DNA of 64,000 bases from an uncultured Clostridia bacterium (GTDB lineage: Bacteria; Bacillota; Clostridia; Christensenellales; Aristaeellaceae). The notes under the pieces were generated by a model, which was given only the letters and a program-made list of their open reading frames with translations, searched no databases and was not told the DNA's origin. The translations under genes and the position numbers were made by a program. Shown here one piece after another: positions 9,601-18,952 of this stretch (the first letter of the stretch is position 1; the number at the start of each line of letters is the position of its first letter). The stretch lies in assembly GCA_946629635.1 (NCBI GenBank), contig CAMOYA010000001.1:46827-110826 (forward strand). The letters are read 5' to 3'.

Positions 9601-10787
9601 TGATGCTGCCCGGCATGTACCTGATCGTCCGGCAGCTGACGAAAAAGACATGGCTCGCATCCGTAGCCTGCCTGCTGATGGCGCTGGACTGCATGCATCT
9701 GACGCAGACGCAGATTGCCACGATTGACAGCTTCCCGGTGCTGTTCATCATCTACGCGTTCTTCTTCATGCTCCGGTATATGCAGACGGATCTGGTGCGC
9801 AGCCGGATGAAGGACATTCTCATGCCGCTGTTCTTCAGCGGTCTGTTCATGGGGCTTTCCATCGCCAGCAAATGGATCGGGATCTATGCCGGTATGGGGC
9901 TGGCCGTGCTGTTTGTCTTCCACGGGATCCGCCATCTCCGGCTGAATGCCATGGCGGTCCGGCTGATGCATTCCGACGATCTGAGCGAGGAGGAGAAAGG
10001 CCGGCTGATGCCTTACGTCCGGGATCCGAAGGGAAACGATCATCCGGAGCTGCGGCGCCTGATGACGGTCTGCCTGTGGTGCCTCCTGTTCTTTATTGCC
10101 GTTCCGCTTGCGATCTATCTGCTTAGCTATATCCCGTACATGGCCTACAATCACCGGATCCGCTCCCTCTGGGATTTCCTTGCCGAGGTATGGAAGAGCC
10201 AGACCGGGATGCTGAATTATCACTCAACGCCCGGGCTCGGTATGGATCATCCCTTCTATTCGCCCTGGTACGAGTGGCCGGTGATCGGAAAGCCGATGTA
10301 TTACGCTTCGGATCAGTATCCGCTCTCCGGCACCGGTCTGCACCACAGCATCTTCAGCTTTGGCAATCCCGTGGTCTGGTGGGGAGGGCTGGGCGCCATG
10401 CTCCTGTGCGTTCTCCGGTGGCTGATGACAAGACGGTATCTGACCGGTGATTCTCCGGACCGCTGGCATCTGAACGCTGACGGGTTCCAGGTACGCTATG
10501 TCTTCCTCTTTATCGGGTTCCTGGCGCAGTATCTGCCCTGGGTGCTCGTTCCGCGCGGAACCTATATCTACCATTACTTTGCCAGCATTCCGTTCCTGAT
10601 TGTCGCGGTCTGCCTGTGTCTGGACGGGTGGGGAGGCAGAGGACGGAAAACGGCACAGATCATCGGCTGGATCACGGTGGCGCTGGCGCTGGCGATGCTG
10701 ATCATCCTCTTCCCATACGCCAGCGGGATGCCGGCCTCCGCAGCCTGGATGGATCTGGGCAGACAAATCCTGCGAATCTGGTACTGA
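6606..10787 (+). CDS. Large multidomain membrane protein with two GT-C glycosyltransferase modules (C-terminal one PMT/GT39-like)
   Basis: This 1393-residue protein appears to be a fusion. A lipoprotein-like leader (MKRLTACWIV, then a hydrophobic stretch ending SFSSC, Cys28) leads into a beta-rich region (about 30-215) that opens ANGSFE and resembles a carbohydrate-binding module. A first GT-C module (about 225-745) begins with VDVNCFLSWG (Asp284) and contains NPAVILNSAAWGQMDS. A beta-rich insert (about 770-900) resembles a discoidin fold. A second GT-C module (about 940-1393) carries SSYFDEIYHA (Asp945-Glu946) and SHPPLGK, as in the protein O-mannosyltransferase (GT39) family. Such enzymes use polyprenyl-phosphate sugars outside the membrane. 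AAGGAAGGA precedes the ATG at 6606; ATG 6621 is an alternative. Acceptor and donor are unknown, and the lipobox would be unusual if many membrane spans follow it. Confidence 0.85.
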   Translation: MISFLMKRLTACWIVFLALIMAVSFSSCESGDGNLIANGSFESLDSDGMPESWYTDAYNAAAGYTLFSTQEDPERGTVAEIRNLGLNDARFAQSVRVEPDTVYCLSGLIRAEGVEEGHGANLSIEDVYAFSEEIFDTDGAWQYIEYYGETGPDQHDLTVFVRLGGYSGESTGRAAFDGISLKKADTIPDDVIADRWYRVNTSAGSDDRDAEEEGDTAGPAWPFLLVTGCIWALAFLLMIRIFRDGERTGDAPVWRRGVPLLPILLFALGLRMLLSYRIEGYQVDVNCFLSWGHTMAQWGPAEFYSKTSFCDYPPLYLYVLGLNSALSSLVGAGEGWTRVIFRLIPSLCDLTAVWMLDRVLRRDGEHKNRLWITAVLAFMALNPAVILNSAAWGQMDSVLCLLLTMVAVCAVEKKWQAAIPIYALSVLIKPQALMLGFLGLGYIILSWIRHPEERKRLLAGLLIGLAALAAGILPFGIRQPFGWLIERYGATLSSYPYATLNTANLYYLAGGNWSGVDTAAHWTVPVLFALLSVAYGTYMLLRRKNLPLFWLEGSLGFGFTAWFIYCAVASCPWAFAGAGAMALSFVVVLSLALRSGEIRFLPYLGALLFVLLYVFGVKMHERYLFPALFLMGAAWAYCRDRRILYLLILFSSTLFINAGIVLDNSIRLGSSMGHLNRDTTALACVLSVMNCLGAAYAVYIGFALCSGGKPAPMGTLPSFLPVRRVERAHSPLDWRPDRSLHWKGKDTLILLAITAAYSVVSLSTLGSGKAPQRAWTSSGFDEQVVFDLGKQYDDVQILYFAQVSRNDFSFAQSDDGTFWSEETMAEMDQGQCWKWKYVTQSREGEDGKREYYTGPRYIVSFSGRYIRLTAGQLGLTLNEVLFRDPEGQIIPATIVSRSGETPESELCSDPAMLLDEQDTLEAMPVIFGPPAEKAEPSWWNSSYFDEIYHARTGFEFLRGTTPYETSHPPLGKVLMSVSIALFGMTPFGWRFAGALAGILMLPGMYLIVRQLTKKTWLASVACLLMALDCMHLTQTQIATIDSFPVLFIIYAFFFMLRYMQTDLVRSRMKDILMPLFFSGLFMGLSIASKWIGIYAGMGLAVLFVFHGIRHLRLNAMAVRLMHSDDLSEEEKGRLMPYVRDPKGNDHPELRRLMTVCLWCLLFFIAVPLAIYLLSYIPYMAYNHRIRSLWDFLAEVWKSQTGMLNYHSTPGLGMDHPFYSPWYEWPVIGKPMYYASDQYPLSGTGLHHSIFSFGNPVVWWGGLGAMLLCVLRWLMTRRYLTGDSPDRWHLNADGFQVRYVFLFIGFLAQYLPWVLVPRGTYIYHYFASIPFLIVAVCLCLDGWGGRGRKTAQIIGWITVALALAMLIILFPYASGMPASAAWMDLGRQILRIWY

Positions 10788-10814
10788 TCGGGACGCTCCG
10801 GGAGGTGAAAACGC

Positions 10815-12365
10815 TTGGATGAAATGATGGCCAGTACCCTGAGCTTTGGCGTCAGCGGCGTGAACGGTTTTCCGGTTCATGTCGAGGTGTTTTCGGTCAA
10901 CGGCATTCCGGGAATGGAGATCATCGGCCTCCCGGATACCTCCGTGCGCGAGAGCCGTGACCGGGTCAACGCCGCAATCATCAACAGTGGGCGACAGATG
11001 CGCCCGAAGCGGATCACCATCAATCTGGCCCCGGCGGACATGAAGAAGGAGGGCCCTTCCTTTGATCTGCCGATCGCCGTGGGAATCATGATCGCGACCG
11101 GTGAACTGCATCCGGCACCGTTTTTCGACTGCCAGGCCGTTGCGATGTTCGGGGAGCTGAGCCTGGACGGACGCATCCAGCCGATCAACGGCGCCCTGCC
11201 CATGGTGATCAGTGCCAAGGAAAACGGAATCCGCGAGGTGCTCCTTCCGGCGGAGAACGCCCTGGAGGCCGCGTGCATTGAGGGCATGAATGTCTATCCG
11301 GTGACAGATCTGAAACAGGTGATCGCCTGGATGGAGGGAAGCATCGCGATTGAACCCCAGGCGCAGGTCGCCTACAGCGACCTGGTCCGGACCGGCGCAT
11401 GCGCGGTGGACATGGCACAGATCCGGGGGCAGACCGCAGCGCGCAGGGCGCTTGAGGTTGCTGCCGCCGGCGGGCATAATATGCTGATGATCGGCGTACC
11501 GGGCAGCGGCAAGACGATGCTCGCCCGCTGCCTGCCGGGCATCCTGCCGCCGCTGACCTTTGAGGAAGCGCTGGAAACCACCCGGATTCATTCGATCAGC
11601 GGGAGGCTTCCCCGGGGAAGCGGCCTGATGGTCAGCCGCCCTTTCTGCGCGCCCCATCACAGCGCCTCGGTGGCATCGCTGATCGGCGGGGGGCAGGATG
11701 CGATGCCCGGCGAAGTGTCCGCGGCGCACAACGGCGTGCTTTTTCTGGATGAACTGCCCGAGTTTTCCCGCAATACGCTGGAATCGCTCCGCCAGCCGCT
11801 GGAGGACGGGATCGTGACCGTATCCCGGGTGCGCCATCAGGCACAGTATCAGTCCTCATTCATGCTGGTGGCGTCCATGAATCCGTGCCCGTGCGGATTC
11901 TATGGCAGCTCCCGCAGGGAGTGCCGCTGTACGCAGCAGGAGATCCGCCGTTACCTGGATCGGATTTCCGGCCCGCTTCTGGACCGGATCGATATTCAGA
12001 TCGAGGTGGATTCCGTGCCGGTCAGTGAGATCAGCCAGACGGCCACGGCGGAATCCTCCGCCGCGGTCGCATCCCGGGTCGCGCGGGTCAGAGCGCTTCA
12101 GCAGGAACGCTACAGGGGCACGGGCATCTACAGCAATGCCCATCTGAGTTCCGCCATGATCCGTCGCTACTGCCCGCTGAGCGGTGAGGCGACCTCGCTG
12201 CTTCATGCCGCGGTGGAGGCGATGAATATGAGCATGCGCGGATATAACAGAATTCTGAAGGTGGCCAGAACCATCGCTGACATGGCCGGGGAAGAGCTGA
12301 TTTCCTCCGCCCATGTGGCCGAGGCGGTTCAGTACCGGGAGCTGGATCAGAAGTACTGGAGATGA
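10815..12365 (+). CDS. yifB: YifB/ComM family Mg-chelatase-like AAA+ ATPase
   Basis: This 516-residue protein has the YifB layout: an N-terminal Lon-S5-like domain (about 1-170), an AAA+ magnesium-chelatase core with Walker A GVPGSGKT (227-234) and Walker B VLFLDELPEF, and a C-terminal helical domain. A CPCGFYG cluster is also typical. The family member ComM is a helicase aiding branch migration during natural transformation. The next gene is dprA, another transformation protein. Translation probably begins at TTG 10815: GGAGGTG lies seven bases upstream, whereas the first ATG (10824) is 16 bases away. The upstream gene ends 28 bases before. Confidence 0.93.
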   Translation: MDEMMASTLSFGVSGVNGFPVHVEVFSVNGIPGMEIIGLPDTSVRESRDRVNAAIINSGRQMRPKRITINLAPADMKKEGPSFDLPIAVGIMIATGELHPAPFFDCQAVAMFGELSLDGRIQPINGALPMVISAKENGIREVLLPAENALEAACIEGMNVYPVTDLKQVIAWMEGSIAIEPQAQVAYSDLVRTGACAVDMAQIRGQTAARRALEVAAAGGHNMLMIGVPGSGKTMLARCLPGILPPLTFEEALETTRIHSISGRLPRGSGLMVSRPFCAPHHSASVASLIGGGQDAMPGEVSAAHNGVLFLDELPEFSRNTLESLRQPLEDGIVTVSRVRHQAQYQSSFMLVASMNPCPCGFYGSSRRECRCTQQEIRRYLDRISGPLLDRIDIQIEVDSVPVSEISQTATAESSAAVASRVARVRALQQERYRGTGIYSNAHLSSAMIRRYCPLSGEATSLLHAAVEAMNMSMRGYNRILKVARTIADMAGEELISSAHVAEAVQYRELDQKYWR

Positions 12366-12368
12366 TCG

Positions 12369-13700
12369 GTGGACATGATCGCAAAGAGTCAGAATGAGAT
12401 GGTGTATCTGGCCTGGCTGGCCTGGGCCGCGATGCAGTCGGGAGACATGCTGCCGCTCAGACGCCTGCTGGAAACCTTCGGGGAAGGAACCGGAGTATAT
12501 GAGGCGCTGCGCCGGGGAGATCCGCTGCTGTCCGAGACCGTCCCGGAAAGGTTTCTGCTCCGGATGAAGAAAAGCTGCGGCAGGGAGTCCTTCCGGAAAT
12601 GGGAAGAGCTGATCGGCGCACACGGCATTCATGCCATGACCTTTATGGATCCTGAGTTTCCGGATGTGCTCGGTGAAATCCAGGATCCGGCCTCGATCCT
12701 GTTCTTTCAGGGCGATCTTTCCTGCCTGAAACGGCGGAAAATCGCGATCTTTGGCAGCCGGGCTGCGTCCCTGTTGGGGCTGAAGGCGGCCCGGCAGATC
12801 GCAGAAGATCTGAGCCGGAACGGGATTGCGGTCGTCAGCGGGTTTGCCTACGGCATTGATGCTGCGGCGCATCAGGGATGCCTTTCCGGTACCAGCCCGA
12901 CCATCGCCGTGATGGGCTGCGGGCTGGACCAGACCTATCCGTCGGATCACGGAACGCTGCGGCGAAATGTGCTGGAAAAGGGCGGTCTGCTGATGACGGA
13001 GTATCCGCCGGGGGAAAAGCCGCTTGGGCATCATTTCCCGTTCCGGAACCGGGTGATCTCCGGGCTGAGCGACGCGCTGGCGCTGATTGAGGCCCGAATC
13101 CGGAGCGGCAGCATGACGACTGTGGACAAGGCGCTGCAGCAGGGGAAGGAGCTTTTCGTCTATCCCGGCGATCCGATGTCTCCGGCCTTTGAAGGCAACC
13201 GCATGCTGATCCGGGACGGCGCCCGCTTCTTTACGCGGGCGGCGGATATTCTGGAGGATATGAATTGGCTTGACAATCAGGACGATCAAGTGCAAAATAG
13301 CGATTGCGCCGGGCCGAAGATAACGGATCTGGGCGGAAATGAACGAAAGATTGCGGAAGCGCTGGAGCCCGGGAAAATGAGCTTTGACCAGCTCACGTCG
13401 GCAACCGGGCTGGCTCCGTCGGAGCTGATGAGCGCGCTGACCATCCTGCAGGTCCGGCAGTATATCGAAGCGCTGCCCGGCAAGATATATCAGCTGAAAG
13501 AACAATCTGATACAGAGAACTTACTGGATTCGGAGGAATCGGAACATGCCAACTGCCAAGCAGAAACTGATCATCGTGGAGTCACCGGCCAAGGCGAAAA
13601 CCATCAGCCGGTACCTGGGAAAGGGGTACAAGGTGGAAGCCTCCCAGGGCCATGTATGCGATCTACCCAAGAGTCAGCTGGGGATAGATCCGGATCATGA
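12369..13700 (+). CDS. dprA: DNA processing protein DprA, with an unusual C-terminal run-on into topA
   Basis: DprA loads RecA onto incoming single-stranded DNA during transformation. The frame codes for 443 residues. A Rossmann-like SLOG core contains IFGSRAASLLG, VVSGFAYGIDAAAH, FRNRVISGLS and the SGSMTTVDKALQQG region; a winged-helix domain then ends near IYQLKEQ (about base 13505). DprA proteins normally stop there. Here about 65 further residues of no recognisable domain continue over the first 155 bases of topA in another frame. The extension may reflect loss of the native stop, a sequencing indel, or a real long overlap. The start is GTG 12369, seven bases after a GGAG; ATG 12375 is an alternative. 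Confidence 0.9.
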   Translation: MDMIAKSQNEMVYLAWLAWAAMQSGDMLPLRRLLETFGEGTGVYEALRRGDPLLSETVPERFLLRMKKSCGRESFRKWEELIGAHGIHAMTFMDPEFPDVLGEIQDPASILFFQGDLSCLKRRKIAIFGSRAASLLGLKAARQIAEDLSRNGIAVVSGFAYGIDAAAHQGCLSGTSPTIAVMGCGLDQTYPSDHGTLRRNVLEKGGLLMTEYPPGEKPLGHHFPFRNRVISGLSDALALIEARIRSGSMTTVDKALQQGKELFVYPGDPMSPAFEGNRMLIRDGARFFTRAADILEDMNWLDNQDDQVQNSDCAGPKITDLGGNERKIAEALEPGKMSFDQLTSATGLAPSELMSALTILQVRQYIEALPGKIYQLKEQSDTENLLDSEESEHANCQAETDHRGVTGQGENHQPVPGKGVQGGSLPGPCMRSTQESAGDRSGS

Positions 13701-15669
13701 TTTTGAACTGAAATATATCACGATCCGGGGCCGGGGCGATATTCTCAGCCGGATCCGGAAGGAAGCAAAGAGCGCTTCCCAGATTTACTTCGCGACAGAC
13801 CCGGACCGCGAAGGGGAAGCGATCAGCTGGCATCTGTTCCATGTGCTGGGCGTGGATGACAAGGCGCCCTGCCGGATTGAGTTCAACGAGGTGACCAAGA
13901 AGGCCGTTCAGGCGGCCATCAAGCATCCGCGCCAGCTGGATATGGGGCGGATTGACGCGCAGCAGGCCCGGCGTGCGCTGGACCGGCTGGTCGGATACAA
14001 GATCAGTCCGCTCCTGTGGGCGAAGATCAAAAAAGGCCTGTCCGCGGGGCGGGTGCAGAGCGTGGCGACCCGTATGGTCGTGGACCGGGAAAACGAAATC
14101 AATGCCTTTATTCCGGAGGAATACTGGGATATCAATGTTACCTGCGCCGCGGAGGGCGGCAGGAAAGCCCAGACGTTCACCGCCCGGTTCCATACGCTGG
14201 ACGGCGAAAAATGCCCGATCGGCAACGAACAGAAGGCAGAAGAGATCCGTGCCCTGATCGAAAGGGAAGCCTTTACCGTCACGGAGCTGAAGACGCGGGA
14301 AAAGCGGCGGATGCCCGCTCCGCCGTTCACCACCTCCAGCATGCAGCAGGAAGCCAGCCGCAAGCTGAATTTTACGACTGCGCGGACGATGCAGATCGTT
14401 CAGCAGCTGTATGAAGGTGTGGACCTGGCCGGCGAAGGAACGCAGGGTCTGGTCACCTATATCCGTACGGACAGCGTCCGCATCAGCGATGATGCCATGA
14501 CCGCGCTGCGGGAATTCATTCCCGGAAAGTTCGGACCGGAATTCCTGCCGGAAGAAAAGATCGAATACAAGGGCCGGAAAAACGCGCAGGATGCCCATGA
14601 AGCCATCCGCCCGACGGACGTGAACCGCACGCCGGAATCGATCAAGGCATCGCTGACGCGGGAGCAGTTTATGCTCTACCGGCTGATTTACAACCGCTTT
14701 GTGGCCAGCCAGATGATGCCGGCAGCCTATCAGACCCTGACGGCGGAAATCACCGGGAAGCGGGTCGGCCTCCGGTTCTACGGAGAGCACAAGACCTTCT
14801 CCGGCTTTACGGCGCTGTATGAGGAGGGAACGGACGAAACAGAGACCTCCGTGGAAATGAATCTTCCCGCGCTGAAGGAAGGAGAAAAGATCCGGGCGAC
14901 GAGCGTGACAAGCGATCAGCATTTTACCCAGCCGCCGAGCCGGTATACGGAAGCCAGCCTGGTCCGCATGCTGGAAGAGAACGGAATCGGGCGGCCTTCC
15001 ACCTATGCGCCGACCATTTCGACCATCATTTCCCGGGGATACGTTTCCCGCGAAAAAAAGCGCCTTTACCCGACGGAGCTGGGGGTGATGGTGACCGAAA
15101 TGATGGAAAAATACTTCAGTGAAATCGTGGATACCGAGTTCACCGCCAACATGGAATCCAAGCTGGACCAGGTGGAAGAGGGAAGCGCGGACTGGAAGCA
15201 GATCCTCCGGGAGTTCTATCCCAAGTTTGAAAAAACGCTGGCAGTGGCTGAAAAGGAAATCGAAAAGGTCGAGGTGCAGGACGAGGTCAGCGATGTGCCG
15301 TGCGACCAGTGCGGCGCCATGATGGTATACAAGATGGGCCGGTTCGGCCGGTTCCTGGCCTGCCCGAACTTCCCGGCCTGCCGGAACACCAAGCCGATCC
15401 TGACCTATATCGACGCGCCGTGCCCGAAGTGCGGCAGGCGCCTGCTGGAAAAGATCAGCCGCAAGAGCCGGAAATTCTACGGATGTGAAGGATATCCGGA
15501 CTGCGATTTTGTCAGCTGGGACAAGCCGGTCAGCGACAAATGCCCCCAGTGCGGCAGCTATATGATTGAAAAGCGAAACAGCAAGGGGGAAATCCTCCAT
15601 CTGTGCGCCAACGAAAACTGCCGCTACAAGACCGTTGCGGCCGTGCCGGAGGAGGAAACGGATGAGTGA
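13546..15669 (+). CDS. topA: DNA topoisomerase I (type IA)
   Basis: This 707-residue enzyme relaxes negative supercoils by single-strand passage. The TOPRIM domain opens with [13 protein letters not shown] and carries [13 protein letters not shown]; the catalytic Tyr305 lies in [29 protein letters not shown] is the usual signature, allowing for its length. Three C-terminal zinc ribbons begin at Cys586, Cys626 and Cys666, each a CxxC...C...C set. GGAGGA lies about eight bases before the ATG, although the dprA frame is still open across this start. The 3' end overlaps trmFO by eight bases. The topA-trmFO-hslVU order is that of Bacillus. Confidence 0.97.
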   Translation: MPTAKQKLIIVESPAKAKTISRYLGKGYKVEASQGHVCDLPKSQLGIDPDHDFELKYITIRGRGDILSRIRKEAKSASQIYFATDPDREGEAISWHLFHVLGVDDKAPCRIEFNEVTKKAVQAAIKHPRQLDMGRIDAQQARRALDRLVGYKISPLLWAKIKKGLSAGRVQSVATRMVVDRENEINAFIPEEYWDINVTCAAEGGRKAQTFTARFHTLDGEKCPIGNEQKAEEIRALIEREAFTVTELKTREKRRMPAPPFTTSSMQQEASRKLNFTTARTMQIVQQLYEGVDLAGEGTQGLVTYIRTDSVRISDDAMTALREFIPGKFGPEFLPEEKIEYKGRKNAQDAHEAIRPTDVNRTPESIKASLTREQFMLYRLIYNRFVASQMMPAAYQTLTAEITGKRVGLRFYGEHKTFSGFTALYEEGTDETETSVEMNLPALKEGEKIRATSVTSDQHFTQPPSRYTEASLVRMLEENGIGRPSTYAPTISTIISRGYVSREKKRLYPTELGVMVTEMMEKYFSEIVDTEFTANMESKLDQVEEGSADWKQILREFYPKFEKTLAVAEKEIEKVEVQDEVSDVPCDQCGAMMVYKMGRFGRFLACPNFPACRNTKPILTYIDAPCPKCGRRLLEKISRKSRKFYGCEGYPDCDFVSWDKPVSDKCPQCGSYMIEKRNSKGEILHLCANENCRYKTVAAVPEEETDE

Positions 15670-16969
15670 CCGAAGGGCGACGGTGATCGGCGCCGGGCTG
15701 GCGGGCTGTGAAGCGGCATGGCAGCTGGCGCGCCGCGGGATTCCGGTCACGCTGGTGGAAATGAAGCCCCGGATGAAATCCCCTGCGCATCATTCGGATC
15801 AGTTCGCGGAGCTGGTCTGCTCCAACAGCTTCCGGGGGGACCGCCTGTCCAGCGCCGTCGGTCTGCTCAAGGCGGAGATGCGCCTGATGGATTCGCTGAT
15901 CATGCGCTGCGCGGATGAGAGCCGGGTTCCCGCCGGGGATGCGCTGGCGGTCGACCGGGAAGGCTTTTCGCGCCGGGTGACCGATTGCCTGCGATCCCAT
16001 CCCTGCATCACGGTCGAGGAGCGGGAAGTCACGGAGATTCCGGAGGGCCCGGTCATCGTGGCGACAGGGCCGCTGACCAGCGATGCGCTGGCGGATGCCA
16101 TCGCATCCCTGCCGGGGATCGGCACGCTGCACTTCTATGACGCGGCTGCGCCAATCGTGATGAAGGATTCGCTGGACGAAAGCCGGATGTTCCGTCTCAG
16201 CCGGTACGGCCGGGGCGATGACTATCTGAACTGCCCGATGACCCGGGAGGAGTACGACCGTTTCATCGAAGCCCTGCTCGGCGCGGAAACGGCGGAAATT
16301 CACGGCTTTGAAGAATCCGGCGTCTTTGAGGGCTGCATGCCGATCGAGAGCATGGCCCGCCGCGGACACATGGTTCCCGCTTTCGGGCCGATGAAGCCGG
16401 TCGGTCTCCGGGATCCCCGGACGGGGAAGGAGCCTTTCGCGGTCGTTCAGCTGCGCCAGGACGATGCCGGTGAAACCATGTATAATATCGTCGGGTTTCA
16501 GACGCGGCTGAAATTCGGCGAGCAGAAGCGCGTTTTCGGGCTGATTCCGGGCCTGGAGAACGCGGTATACGCGCGCTACGGCGTGATGCACCGGAATACA
16601 TTTTTGAGCAGTCCGGGCTTTCTGAACGAAAGGTATGAGATGGTCAGCCGCCCGATGTGCTATTTCGCCGGACAGATGACCGGCGTTGAGGGCTATGTGG
16701 AGAGCGCGGGCAGCGGCCTGGTGGCGGGACGCTCGCTGGCGGACCAGCTGGAAGGGAAGACGCCGATGGCTTTGCCCGGGTTCACGGCGCTCGGCGCGAT
16801 GGGGCGGTATGTATCCGCTCCGAACACGCATTTTCAGCCGATGAACTGCACCTTCGGGATCATCGATCCGCTCCCGGCCGTTCCCGGACAGAAGAAGATC
16901 CGCGACAAGAAAGCCCGCTACGAGGCCGTTTCGGCCAGGGCGCTGGAATATATCCGGAGTCTGCAATAA
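15662..16969 (+). CDS. trmFO: Folate- and FAD-dependent tRNA (uracil-54) C5-methyltransferase TrmFO
   Basis: This 435-residue flavoprotein makes ribothymidine at position 54 of tRNA using methylenetetrahydrofolate. The Rossmann motif [12 protein letters not shown] begins at residue 8. [18 protein letters not shown], the long C-terminal ALGAMGRYV and [10 protein letters not shown] are hallmarks of TrmFO (Gid). The start is ATG 15662, which overlaps the topA stop (ATGAGTGA) and has GGAGGAGG upstream; an in-frame extension to 15566 lies inside topA and was rejected. The length agrees with the family. In Bacillus a xerC-like gene (codV) follows; here hslV follows directly. Confidence 0.96.
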   Translation: MSDRRATVIGAGLAGCEAAWQLARRGIPVTLVEMKPRMKSPAHHSDQFAELVCSNSFRGDRLSSAVGLLKAEMRLMDSLIMRCADESRVPAGDALAVDREGFSRRVTDCLRSHPCITVEEREVTEIPEGPVIVATGPLTSDALADAIASLPGIGTLHFYDAAAPIVMKDSLDESRMFRLSRYGRGDDYLNCPMTREEYDRFIEALLGAETAEIHGFEESGVFEGCMPIESMARRGHMVPAFGPMKPVGLRDPRTGKEPFAVVQLRQDDAGETMYNIVGFQTRLKFGEQKRVFGLIPGLENAVYARYGVMHRNTFLSSPGFLNERYEMVSRPMCYFAGQMTGVEGYVESAGSGLVAGRSLADQLEGKTPMALPGFTALGAMGRYVSAPNTHFQPMNCTFGIIDPLPAVPGQKKIRDKKARYEAVSARALEYIRSLQ

Positions 16970-16988
16970 TCACGGAGGAACACAGCTT

Positions 16989-17528
16989 ATGAGCAGTCCT
17001 TTCAGAGGTACCACCATCTGCGCCGTCAAACGGAATGGCGTGATCGCCATCGCCGGGGACGGGCAGGTGACCATGGGAGAAAATACGATTTTCAAGACGT
17101 CCGCCCGCAAGGTGCGCCGCCTGTTCAACGGGCAGGTCGCCGTCGGCTTTGCCGGCAGCGTTGCGGATGCGTTCACGCTGTGCGAAAAGTTCGAGGAAAA
17201 GCTGCAGCAGTGCGGCGGAAACCTGGAAAAGGCGGCGGTGGAGCTGGCCCAGAGCTGGCGGGGAGACCAGGTGATGCGCCAGCTGGAGTCCATGATGATC
17301 GTGGCCGACCGGGAGCATCTGCTGATTCTCAGCGGCACCGGGGAGGTCATCGATCCGGACGAGGGTATCGCGGCAATCGGATCCGGCGGAAACTACGCCC
17401 TGGCAGCGGCCCGCGCGCTCGTTCAGAACACGGACCTGAGCGCAGCGGAGATCGCTGAGAAGGCGCTTAGAATCGCTGCGGGCATCTGCGTTTTTACCAA
17501 TGATCATATCATCGTGGAGACGGTGTAA
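16989..17528 (+). CDS. hslV: ATP-dependent protease subunit HslV (ClpQ)
   Basis: This 179-residue peptidase forms the proteolytic double ring of the HslUV protease. Autoprocessing should remove MSSPFRG and expose Thr8 as the catalytic nucleophile (TTICAV). GDGQVTMG, the ARKVRRL segment and [10 protein letters not shown] are strongly conserved in HslV. The Bacillus subtilis homologue is reported to use an N-terminal Ser, so the Thr here is of the E. coli kind. It lies 19 bases after trmFO with a GGAGG ribosome site, and 23 bases before its partner hslU. Confidence 0.96.
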   Translation: MSSPFRGTTICAVKRNGVIAIAGDGQVTMGENTIFKTSARKVRRLFNGQVAVGFAGSVADAFTLCEKFEEKLQQCGGNLEKAAVELAQSWRGDQVMRQLESMMIVADREHLLILSGTGEVIDPDEGIAAIGSGGNYALAAARALVQNTDLSAAEIAEKALRIAAGICVFTNDHIIVETV

Positions 17529-17551
17529 TTTTTGAGGAGGCGGACGAAACC

Positions 17552-18928
17552 GTGAATCAGCAGCCCTTGACCCCCAGACAGATCGTCCACGAACTGGACC
17601 GGTTCATCGTCGGACAGGACGAGGCCAAGAAGGCCGTGGCCATCGCTCTGCGCAACCGTTACCGCCGCAGCCGGGTGGAGGAATCCCTGCGGGACGAAAT
17701 CATCCCGAAGAATATCCTGATGATCGGCCCGACCGGTGTGGGCAAGACGGAGATTGCCCGGCGCCTGGCCAGGCTGGTCAATGCGCCGTTCATCAAGGTG
17801 GAGGCCACCAAGTTTACCGAGGTCGGCTATGTCGGCAGGGATGTGGAAAGCATCATCCGTGACCTGACGGAGAACGCGGTGCGCCTTGTGCGCAGGGAGC
17901 ATGAGGAAAAAGTGCTGCCCCGGGCGAAGGTGCTGGCGGAAGAGCAGCTGAGCGAACTGCTGGCGCATCCGCCGAAGAAGAACAATGCATCCAACCCGCT
18001 GGATTTTCTGCTGGGCAAGCAGAAGGAGCAGCAGCCGACAGCGGAGGAGACCACGGCGCTGGCACGCAAAAAGGAAGAAATCCGCCAGCAGCTTCTGCAC
18101 GGCGAGATCGAGGATGTGGAGCTGGAGCTGGAGGTGGAAGAGGAAGCGCCTACGCTGGAAGTCGGCGGAAGCAGCATCAGCCTGGGGGATATGATGGGCA
18201 ACATGATGCCCCGCAAAACCCGGATGCGCCACGTGAAGGTCAGGGAAGCCCGGAAGATTCTGACGGATCAGGAAGCGGCCAAGCTGATCGACAATGACGC
18301 CGTTCAGGAGGAAGCCATCAACCGCACGGAACAGAACGGCATTGTTTTCATCGACGAGATCGACAAGATTGCCGGTTCCTCCGCTTCGCACGGCGGCCCG
18401 GATGTCAGCCGGGAGGGCGTGCAGCGGGACATCCTGCCCATCGTGGAGGGGTGCACCGTCAACACCAAGTACGGCGCGGTCCGGACGGATTATATGCTGT
18501 TTATCGCCGCCGGTGCGTTCCATGTCAGCAAGGTATCCGACCTGATTCCGGAGCTGCAGGGTCGATTCCCGGTGCATGTTCAGCTGAAAAGCCTGACCCG
18601 GGAGGATTTCCGCCAGATCCTGACGATCCCTGAGAACGCGCTGACAAAGCAGTATCGCGCCCTGCTGGAAGTGGACCGGGTGCTGCTGAAGTTTGAGGAC
18701 TCCGCCATCGACGCGATCGCCGAAGCGGCGTGCAATGCCAATGACAACGCGGAGGACATCGGCGCCAGACGGCTGCATGCCATCTTTGAGCAGCTGCTGG
18801 AGGATGTATCCTTCAATGCCGGAGATGAAAACATGCCTCCGTTCGAGCTCGTGATCGACGGCGCATATGTCAATGCACACCTCAAGGGCGAGAACAAACC
18901 GATGGATATCCGGAAGTATATCCTGTAA
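17552..18928 (+). CDS. hslU: ATP-dependent protease ATPase subunit HslU (ClpY)
   Basis: This 458-residue AAA+ unfoldase feeds substrates to HslV. Walker A GPTGVGKT is at 59-66 and Walker B FIDEID includes Asp268-Glu269. The region between about 110 and 240, rich in Glu and Lys, is the inserted I-domain that recognises substrates. The C-terminal end RKYIL is of the kind that docks into HslV pockets. Translation starts at GTG 17552 behind GAGGAGG. The hslV-hslU pair is conserved in Bacillus, where codY follows; here proC follows 24 bases downstream. Confidence 0.96.
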   Translation: MNQQPLTPRQIVHELDRFIVGQDEAKKAVAIALRNRYRRSRVEESLRDEIIPKNILMIGPTGVGKTEIARRLARLVNAPFIKVEATKFTEVGYVGRDVESIIRDLTENAVRLVRREHEEKVLPRAKVLAEEQLSELLAHPPKKNNASNPLDFLLGKQKEQQPTAEETTALARKKEEIRQQLLHGEIEDVELELEVEEEAPTLEVGGSSISLGDMMGNMMPRKTRMRHVKVREARKILTDQEAAKLIDNDAVQEEAINRTEQNGIVFIDEIDKIAGSSASHGGPDVSREGVQRDILPIVEGCTVNTKYGAVRTDYMLFIAAGAFHVSKVSDLIPELQGRFPVHVQLKSLTREDFRQILTIPENALTKQYRALLEVDRVLLKFEDSAIDAIAEAACNANDNAEDIGARRLHAIFEQLLEDVSFNAGDENMPPFELVIDGAYVNAHLKGENKPMDIRKYIL

Positions 18929-18952
18929 TATCTGAAAGGGAGGGACTTCATC

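Noticed and set aside
8559..11837. Long minus-strand frames opposite the GT-C fusion and yifB
   Set aside because: These are shadow frames: no ribosome sites, no domains, and composition dominated by His, Arg and Gln.
15566..15661. N-terminal extension of trmFO
   Set aside because: It lies inside topA in another frame; ATG 15662 has a strong ribosome site and gives the family length.
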